From Isoetes taiwanensis (taxonomy: Eukaryota; Streptophyta; Lycopodiopsida; Isoetales; Isoetaceae): 64,000 nucleotides of DNA. The stretch lies in assembly GCA_021234155.1 (NCBI GenBank), contig JAJEKV010000050.1:1656342-1720341 (forward strand), read 5' to 3'. The notes beneath the pieces are model-generated. The model was not told the origin of the DNA, ran no database searches, and saw nothing but the letters and a program-made list of their open reading frames with translations. A program made the translations under genes and the position numbers. This document shows positions 56,320 through 64,000 of this stretch, piece after piece; position 1 is the stretch's first letter; the number at the start of each line of letters is the position of its first letter.

Positions 56320-59300
56320 TGACACTTTTGATGTCATCCTTTAAGGAACTACGCCTTCACAATGTGATTACGGGCATCGCTAAGCACTTGCGTATCTGAA
56401 AAGAGCTGTCCCTTGAAGATGAGGAGATTTCGTCTCTTCGGATGGACCCGGATGATCCAAGCGGTTGCTAAGTGGAAAGCCCTCTTTGCCAACTTGTCCC
56501 AAGAACTAGGATAGGCCCGACAATAGGACCTGCTGACTATTCAAGTCACAATGGAAAAGACTCAGAAGCCACTGCCAAGCAAGTCGAACATGGTGACACA
56601 AGAAAAAGCAGTGCTCAATTGTCTCATCCCTCTGCGTGCAAAGAGGGCAGATCACAGAGACTTCTGGACGAAATCGATGAACAATAGTGTTTATTCGCAC
56701 GCATCTATGAGTGATCTGCCACCATAAAATGGATAGCTTAGGATGAAGCAATTTATCCCATACCCATCGCCAGACTGCTTTATGATGAGGCTCAGGGATA
56801 ACTAAAGGCCACTTTGGCGATGGAGGCGACACCTCAGGATGAAGCAGGACCATATACATCGAGTGCACCAGGTGCTCCTCCTTAACACTGCCATGAACCA
56901 CCCGGTGGGGAGCCACGTCTTGTGGGTGTGGAGGAAGTGTAGCGACTACTTTTTTCCCAAATGCCCCGGTCCCCAACGAAGGAGAAGGAACTTCAATTTG
57001 AACTCATTCCACGTCAACAATCTTGTCTCATTATACCATGCGGATCTGGTGAGCACACTGCTTTGCGCCACCGACGTTGCGTCAATGGATGGACAGAAGA
57101 GACCAGGGGACAATCTGCCTGGCCGTCACCCAAAGGGATCCACCAACAACTAGCTGTAGGATCGGTGTGGACCATTGGATGGAACTGAAACAAAGTGCGC
57201 ACAGTCTCCCAAGCAGCTAGCAACCCCTTGAGGAAAGGAGATGAATTAGGATATGGAGAAAGTGGATAGAATAATGCCCATGGGAGGAGAGGCTTAATGG
57301 ATGGAGAGCCAAAGGAAATGCACATCTATAAAAACTGGTGAATGAGACGCAGACCTGGAGAATTGTCAGCATTATTGAACTTAGAAATCAGCACCTTGCT
57401 CTGGAGAAGAAAGTGAATCATCCCCAGCCCCCCACAAAGTTTAGGCATAATGCACTGCGCCCAACTAACTTTAACATCAGCTCCTTCTTCGGTGCCACCC
57501 CAGATGAAGTTCCTGACAGTACGAACAATGAGCTGCATCTTTGTCTGCCGTGCCAGCAAGATGGATGCCATGTAGACATGTGTACCACTTTCGGGCCGAC
57601 TTTGCCACCTTAGATCGGCGACCAGCCATGGATAACTTAGCCGTGGACCACCAGAACAAATGCCTTTCCAACCCCTTAATAATGACATCCCACGCGTCTC
57701 TAGATGAGAGATGTATACAGCTTAGTTGCCTTTCCATGAGGAAGAACCTTCCATGGAAATGCAACCACAGAAGACGACACTGGAGAGTCTAGGGCCCAGG
57801 GCGATACACTTTGCCACCCACAAAGATACGGTAAGCCAAAGAGAAACTATCCAACAAGGAAATGGCATTACGCAAATTCCCGCTCATCAGGTCACTAAGA
57901 ACAAGAAACCGTCATCCGTGCATACCGATTCTGATCTTTTGTGAACCATTATTCATGGGAAGACCATGCAGGATGCCTTCCTGCACTGCAAGAGAGAATA
58001 CCTGAGAAAGAATCTCCGCCACAATTGTAAAAAGCAGCGGTGCCAAAGGACAGACCACAGGCGAATGCAACGTCCCACCCGAAAAAATGTTGATGGTTCT
58101 CCTTGAAAAAGAACTCAAGAACGAAAGCGAAATAATGAAGTTTCATAACATCCGCTTGAACCGGGCACCAAAACCAAGACGTAAAAGGCCTTTGCTCCAA
58201 GGAAACTCCAAATAACACCGTCATATGCTTTTGCAAAATCCAGCTTCAAGTATACAATGGGGTAACCATGCATTCTAGCCCAATAGAGACCCTCATATGT
58301 TTCTTTGCCACATTATTCAAGATACCGTGAGGCAAGAAACCTGACTGTGTGGAAGAGATGGACTCGGTAAGCACGCCACAAAGCTTCTGAGCAAAAGCTT
58401 GAGCAAAAGCTTTAGCAAAGACCTTGTACACTGAGGACAACAAAGTAATGGGGCGACAATCTGAAATGGAAGAGGGATCCTTACATTTTGGAATAAGGGA
58501 GATGCAACCAGAGTTGAGGATTTTGTCCAGGTGCCTCTGTCTTTTAAAATCCCTGAAAGCATCATACACATCTGCACCAAGCCAATTCCAACACTCCTGG
58601 AAAAACTCCACTAGAATACCATCAAGACCCGGACACTTGCCCCTCTTGAGAGAAAATGTGGCCTCAGCTAAATCATTCTGGCTGATCTCAGCCTCTAAAG
58701 TGGCACTTTGCTCATTGGTGACTATAGGATGAACCTTAGCAAGCAAGGCCGCTTGAAAATCTGACTGAAGAGGAAGACGCCGAGCAGTGAAGAAAGCTGA
58801 AAAGTGATTATGCAAAAAGCCTCTAAGCTCAGCTGGATCTGAAACAACACGCCCATCCTGAATCTGCAGAGACTAAAGAGATGCAGCTATCTTTCTTGTT
58901 TTGGCAACTCTGAAGAAAAAACCTGTGCACCGGTCTCCCTCCTTGAACCATTGCAGCCCAGCTTTAATGCGAGCAAAGTGCACCTGTTCAGATTCCATCT
59001 GTTGAATGCTACACAGAATTTGCTTCTCCACATGACCATCTGATGGGGCAACAGACCTGCATGCCTCAAGTTGTCGATAAAGAGCCAGCAGAAGGCTCCA
59101 GTTAGCAGAAGCTCGTTCATGACCCCAACCTTTAGCAAAAGGCTTCACAGTAGCGAGAGCATCAATAATACCTGCCATGCCCCTGTGTCGAGAGAAAGAA
59201 GTGAACCACGCCTGTCTACATCCTGCCAAAAAATCATCATCCTTCAAGAAAAATGTATTCAGCTTGAAAGATGTCTTCGAGGCAGCATGCACCACCGTAT

Positions 59301-60014
59301 GAGAGCAAGAGAAATACTGTGGATTATGGTCAGAAATCGCAGTATTCAATAGGTTCTCACGATGAAAAGCAGGCAACAGGGTTGCTACCAAAGCATTATA
59401 GTAGCCTCTATTATGTCTTGCATATGCTCTACCACCAACCGGCCATTACACCAAGTAAAACTTGAGGGACCCTCAACTTCTATGAAGCCACAATCTTGCA
59501 TTAAGCGGTGCCATTGCTCCCATTCAAAGGCCTGCACTATCTCTGCACCTCTGCCACATCTGTCTTGCTCAAGCTCAACCATGTTAAAATCACCCACCAT
59601 GATCCATGCAACAGGGGAGCCTAACCTCAGTAATTTGGAACGCAAAGAAGCCCACAATGCGCCTCTCTGACGTGGTCGATTATGCGCATACACATTAACC
59701 AATCCCCATTCTTGCCCTTTATCAAACCACTTGACTATGATCCACCGGCCAAATCTGTCAACCTGAGTAAATGACACTGTAAGAGTCCTCCTCCATGCTG
59801 TAAGGATACCAGCCTTTGCCGAGTCTGCGGCCGCCACCAGAACATTGTACTGCCTATTGATTACTGCAGCAACTTTGTAGGCATCCTCTTTCTTGCATTT
59901 ATGTTCTTGCAAACAAATGAAATCTGAATCCCACCTAGTCAGAGCCATGGACAACCTGCTCCTTTTAGTAGGGGAGGAGGCAAACCCCTGCACATTCCAG
60001 GAGATTAACTTCAT
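56320..60014 (-). pseudogene. LINE-C ORF2: endonuclease, RT, zinc finger (frameshifted)
   Basis: Endonuclease 60014-59300: LISWNVQGF, ICLQEHK, MVGDFNMVE and, after a frameshift near 59395, ISDHNPQ; the key N, E, D and H residues are all seen. RT about 58870-57700: FSLKRGKCPGLDGI, ISLIPKCKDP, CRPITLLSSVYKV, TQSGFLPH and, in other frames, CPLAPLLFTIVAEIL; the F/YADD site near 57925 is damaged by an indel. Post-RT boxes RNFIWGG...VSWAQC...GGLGM (57600-57420) and the zinc motif CPLCTQRDETIEHCFFLC (about 56665-56610) follow. At least four frameshifts and several stops are present. Confidence 0.85.
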
Positions 60015-60523
60015 TGATCAGGTAGATGTGGAGGATGTTCTAAGTCCATATCAACTTGTCTATGAGACTCGTTCTCCACTTGATCAGCCCAATGTGGATG
60101 CGATGCTATTGGACGCGTAGTGGCAGTGGTGAGGAGAGTTGGCTCAACAGGGTTAGGGGAAGCAGATGCAAAAGGCTGTGGTGCAAAGCTATTCCTCCTC
60201 CGAGCGGCTTTTTTCATGCGGGCAATGGACCATTCTTCTTCAATGCGCTCTTGTTTGCGTGCAATCATGTCCAACCTCTCTTGCTGGTAAGAAGAAAGAC
60301 AATTATGGGTTGCGGGGAGAGTGTCAATGGCTAGGGTAGAAGATGAAGAAGGGGTGATGGCAAGGACAGGTGCAGGAGCGGTTGGAGTAGGGATGGCAGC
60401 ATGGAAAGTAGAAGTAGGGGAGACAGAAGCAGGAGGAGGGATGGGAATGGAGGGTTTGCGCACACGATAAGCAGAGAAGGCCTCAACATCAGGAAACATA
60501 TTGGCAATCACATTGCTACCCAT
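60011..60523 (-). CDS. LINE-C ORF1 C-terminal part
   Basis: An open frame of 170 codons from an internal or genuine ATG at 60523. It is proline/serine/alanine-rich, then basic (RMKKAARRRNSF), and has no zinc knuckle or RNA-binding fold in the preserved part. Its TGA stop overlaps the ATG of the endonuclease ORF (ATGA, 60014-60011). The upstream domain expected for L1 ORF1 is missing. Confidence 0.55.
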   Translation of the reverse strand: MGSNVIANMFPDVEAFSAYRVRKPSIPIPPPASVSPTSTFHAAIPTPTAPAPVLAITPSSSSTLAIDTLPATHNCLSSYQQERLDMIARKQERIEEEWSIARMKKAARRRNSFAPQPFASASPNPVEPTLLTTATTRPIASHPHWADQVENESHRQVDMDLEHPPHLPDQ

Positions 60524-60530
60524 TATTTCT

Positions 60531-63500
60531 CATATTGGTTCCATTTTTCTTGGAAAAGTTAAAAATGCTAGAAATGCCAATGCTCCCAAAGTCTAGGCAC
60601 TTAGAAGAAAAACACGTTGATATAATCTTGAGAATCAATTGTTTTCAAACATGCTGAAATGATCAAGTTGCGGCTAGTTTGTAGTTAATCTCTTTTAGAT
60701 TTTGCATAATTTTTTGTGTAATTAAGAATTGAAGCTAAAATATTAAGCTATTAAACTGCATAAAATCCAAAAGAAAACCCCTGTTATTATGCTAGATATA
60801 GGTAAGACTTGCATGTATGTCTTTGCTTAGCCTGAACATACTCTTTTAATAAATTTATATTAAGCTTGTAAAAAGAGCTAGAAGTTTGGAAGATATTTTA
60901 GCAGGCTTGTCATTTCTGAGGTACAACAATTCTTTCATTTCTAGCCTATCCACGTGGTTGTCCATATCAGCTAAATTTGATAGTCTGCTGTTAGATCTCT
61001 ATAATTTCAGATCAATGGCCAAGGATAATAGAAACCCCCAGAATAAGATCCTACTTGGGCTGACGGAGTAAATCAACAAAGAAGAAGTATGGTTAGTTAT
61101 ATTGCCGATTGAATTGATCAGCAATGATTCAGTCAGATACCAAATGAACAGTGTCATTCATTAAACCATTAGAAGAACATTTGAAGTCATATTTTATTCT
61201 CGTATTCAATCGACCAAAGCGGGAGTTTATGCTTTGAAAGTTTATAGCCTATCTAGAAGATATTTTTATAACTCAACAAGCTATGGCATTATTATCCGAG
61301 GTTCTAGGCTATGATGATTATGTTCATATCTTTAGTGGACTTACATAAATTTTAGCATTTGGAGCTTTTCTGCAAATTTCCTATGAGTTTTCCATTAAAA
61401 TTTTCATTATACTTGGCTATGGTGGTGCCGAAAGCTGTTCTTGAGCAATATGTATTTGTTTTGCCAAAAAAAAAAAAAAAAAAAAAAAAAAGCGGGGGGG
61501 AGGGAAAAAAAAAAATCAATCTTTCTGATTTCTTGATGATTTTCTTTCCCTTCAATTACTCTAACGTCTCCTCCATGTCTTTTTTACATAATACTGCAGT
61601 TTTCAGAGGCTTCAGAGGCTTCAGATTCGCTTCATGTGTAAGCTTTTGGAAGGTTCATAGAGTCCATAATGTTTAGATGTTGCATGTCAAATCCTTTGAA
61701 GGATTCCATATCCTTGCTCATTTCTTGAAAGTCTTTCATTGAGTGTAAATCACTAGATTTTTACCTATTTCCTAAGTGTATGGCTAAGATTTTATCTATT
61801 ATTGTTTATTCTTGTACCTCGGAAAGGCCTACACATAGTAAGTCCTTTTATAGAATGACTTTTGCTTCAAAGATTTTGTTCCTTGCATTTATTGATCTTT
61901 CTATAAACATTGAAAATCTCCTTAGCCGAGCTTTTCCTTGAATGTACTCAAGAGAACTCTGTTTGTGAGAATTTTTTGCTTTCTAAAGTTGATTTTCTTG
62001 GTAGATAACTGCATGCAGTTTGTTCCTTGATTTTGTTTTATTTATTAATACTTTCTTTGCTTTATTTTGTAGTATGTCGCACCAAGCCACTCTTAATACC
62101 AATTTTGTTATTTACAAAATTCTCATTATTCAGATAAGGACAATTGTAGGAGCAAGTTTAGGTCATTTGTTAAAGCTTCCAACTTTGTTTTTTAACATAT
62201 ATAAGTGCGATAAGACATATGCTTTCAAAATATTTTTATTGACACTTCCTCCTAAAAATGGCACGTAGCTTTTTGAGGAAAAAATGGGGCTTTTAAAATT
62301 ATAAGAAAAAGCATAAAAAAACAGATTTAGGAGGTGCCAGACCGGCTTTGGTCATGGCGCCTTGCTTCATCCATTTCGATACCATTTTCTAACATCTAAT
62401 CATTTTCTAGCATCTAAGCTTTGCCTTTGCCAGATCTGGAGATATAACAAGCTTCTTTCCTTGCAGAGCGATCTGCCTTGCAAGGATTTCTTTTTCGAGT
62501 GGTAAAGCTATGGCACATGATGAACAAAGAATGATGTGGACAAGAAATTCCATATTTTATGATTGCCTGCACAAAATGGCCTGCAAATCCAGCTCTGTAG
62601 TCTGAGATTGAAATCTAGGTAAGTTTGAATTTGTGTTTGAGAGCTTATTGGGTTTCGGTTGTGTGTTTAGGGTTTAACTTTTTTGTGCTTGCTTCTGTAT
62701 TCTATTGATAGGTAATTGAAGCTTGGCTAGTTTTGGTATTACCATTATTTTGGTTTCACATATTTGATTTTCTAGCGTTTTGGAATATTCTTCTGCGTGG
62801 CAACATCATTCATGTTCTCTGTTCTTCCCTTTTCTTTTGTGAATGTCATATTCATGTTATTGGGACTTCCAATGGTTGTCAACTACAACACCCATGGAGC
62901 ACGAGGCAATGGCAGGGTTTCAAATCCTGTGTGTTCTTAGATTAAACACGTTCATTGTCAGGCAAATTGATATATGTTTGCTGCTAGACGAATTTCATGC
63001 TGTAACTGAGTAGACAATAGGAAGACATGGGCAGAAGATATGAAATCAGGGGGGTTGGAAAAGAGAAATGTTCATGACGGCCTTGGCCGTCGCGATAAAT
63101 TTCTTGTAGAAATAAGTGTGTGGATGGATAATAGTTTGGAAATTGAGAATGTTAATAAGACATTGCATGATCTGGGCACTGGGCTTATAAGTATGATAAT
63201 ATTCTAGATCAATTGTTTAGCTAACATGTGAGGTTTTAGCGTTAATGCTTCCACGTTATTGCATAAGTTTACGAATTTGTCGAGACATCACTTGAATTGC
63301 GTTAATGTTTTTAAGTTACTGCACAGGTTTACAAGTTTGTCAAGGCATATCTTGGATTGATACAGTGGCTTTGGTTCGAGAAATTTTTCAACCTCAAGAA
63401 GCACCTTTCTGACTATCCTGGACCTACCTCGGCAAGCTCCAACACAAAGCCACGATTCCTCCAGAAATACTAAGAAAATCTGCTATTTTTAGCTGGAAGT

Positions 63501-63870
63501 ATCTCTACTGTTTCAAATTTGTCTAGCTAAATCTGGATTTTGTCCAGTAGGTTACAAGGGTTTCAGGGAACTTTCCGAACTAAGACAGTGGCATCTTTAA
63601 TATATATGGAGGTGCATTTAGCATTGAGAGAATGGACAATTGTCATCCGCTTTCATATGGGCTGGGAAGTCTATATTTATGTACATTTGTTGCTCCAAAA
63701 GCATTCTTGATGGGCGATCTGTGCAACAAACTCGAGCTTTGGCAATGTAATCGGTTGAGGATGCTATCATCAGGGATATTAGGGATATTTAACATCAAAA
63801 TAATCAGTTATCGGCTTGTGGCCGGCAATAATCTTTCACTTTTTATGTTTTCACTTTTTGAAACTTTATA
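60531..63870. other. AT-rich sequence, no confident gene
   Basis: It contains an inverted copy of the TATCTAGCATAATAAC terminus (60783-60798), a run of about 27 A followed by G7 and A11 (61467-61516), and a perfect hairpin GACGGCC-TT-GGCCGTC at about 63076. Several frames of 60-105 codons exist, but none carries a recognisable motif or codon pattern. A short frame at about 62877-62935 (NYNTHGARGNGRVSN) faintly resembles a LINE endonuclease start. Confidence 0.5.
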
Positions 63871-63928
63871 TTCTGGAATGTTCTACAGGAATATTCCAAG
63901 AACTTTCTAGAAGCTTCCTAGAATATTC
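63871..63928. promoter_or_regulatory. Heat-shock-element cluster
   Basis: Alternating TTC and GAA triplets at 5-base spacing: TTC 63871, GAA 63876, TTC 63881; GAA 63889, TTC 63894; GAA 63900, TTC 63905, GAA 63910, TTC 63915; GAA 63921, TTC 63926. Three consecutive units already define a heat-shock factor site; here there are eleven in 58 bases, in four phased groups. A TATA-like TTATATCTATATGG follows at about 63958. The regulated gene, if any, would lie beyond the right edge. Confidence 0.55.
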
Positions 63929-64000
63929 ATATGGAATATTATCGTGTAAATACGGGTTATATCTATATGGTCATCACACAAGGCATTGAAGATTGCTATG

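Larger units (their letters stand above)
56121..60530 (-). mobile_element. LINE-C: L1-type non-LTR retrotransposon
   Basis: On the minus strand it carries the end of ORF1, then ORF2 with endonuclease, RT and zinc-finger region, and a poly(A) tail visible as T8 at 56121-56128 on the plus strand. It lies directly next to the remnant of the foldback right arm. It is 5'-truncated near 60530, within or just before ORF1's C-terminal part. Confidence 0.85.

Noticed and set aside
61467-61516. Poly(A) tail of a retroposed gene
   Set aside because: A26G7A11-type run without coding sequence or target duplication upstream; simple sequence is the safer reading.
63632-63910. 92-codon open frame as a gene
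   Set aside because: No motif, hydrophobic composition typical of random AT-rich frames, and it overlaps the heat-shock-element cluster.
1-64000. CRISPR arrays, tRNA or rRNA genes
   Set aside because: No regularly spaced direct repeats with unique spacers, and no cloverleaf or rRNA-like sequence noticed on either strand.

Overview
This is a plant nuclear genome window made almost entirely of nested, mostly broken transposable elements. Eukaryotic origin is shown by GT-AG introns, Ty1/copia and Ty3/gypsy retrotransposons with initiator-Met tRNA primer sites (TGGTATCAGAGC), LINEs, a CACTA DNA transposon, and a fragment of a STRUBBELIG-family (SRF) receptor kinase, a family confined to plants. 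I cannot name the species.

Layout. (1) 1-22197 is one copia element (copia-1; its 5' LTR runs off the left edge). Its integrase is split by a 5'-truncated LINE (LINE-A, 1660-16428). LINE-A's reverse transcriptase is split by a 12.6-kb CACTA transposon (2695-15299). The CACTA carries an SRF kinase gene fragment, a copia fragment and a transposase tail, and the SRF fragment is itself split by LINE-B (4692-7581). Target-site duplications are visible at three levels (ATTTT, AGT and a 10-bp repeat), and removing each insert restores the reading frame it broke. A second, composite palindromic insertion (17777-20629) interrupts the copia-1 RT.

(2) 22198-26768 is the least TE-like stretch. On the minus strand it holds a multi-exon gene or recent pseudogene with a visible TATA promoter. 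It appears to join a ParB/sulfiredoxin-like N-terminal domain to a beta-class DNA methyltransferase-like C-terminal domain. This is the most unusual content of the window.

(3) 26769-32759 is a minus-strand chromodomain gypsy (gypsy-1, TSD CACGG) whose middle is replaced by a copia fragment and an L1-type LINE fragment. It is followed by an unrecognised broken gene (33649-34797), a gypsy LTR piece, and the 3' half of a copia (35498-38337) whose break point matches the copia fragment inside gypsy-1 to within a few codons, on the opposite strand.

(4) 38340-42806 holds LINE scraps and a large foldback element. The right arm of the foldback is split by a 13.2-kb gypsy (gypsy-2, 42807-55996, TSD TTTGT) that has about 4.5 kb of extra intron-like sequence between the primer site and gag.

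(5) 56121-60530 is a minus-strand L1-type LINE with overlapping ORFs. (6) 60531-64000 is AT-rich and shows no confident gene, but ends in a dense cluster of heat-shock-element pentamers at 63871-63928.

Apart from the methyltransferase-like locus and the unknown gene at 33.6-34.8 kb, all recognisable coding sequence belongs to mobile elements or to host sequence captured by them. Homopolymer-type indels are common, especially in gypsy-2, so some frameshifts could be sequencing errors rather than decay.
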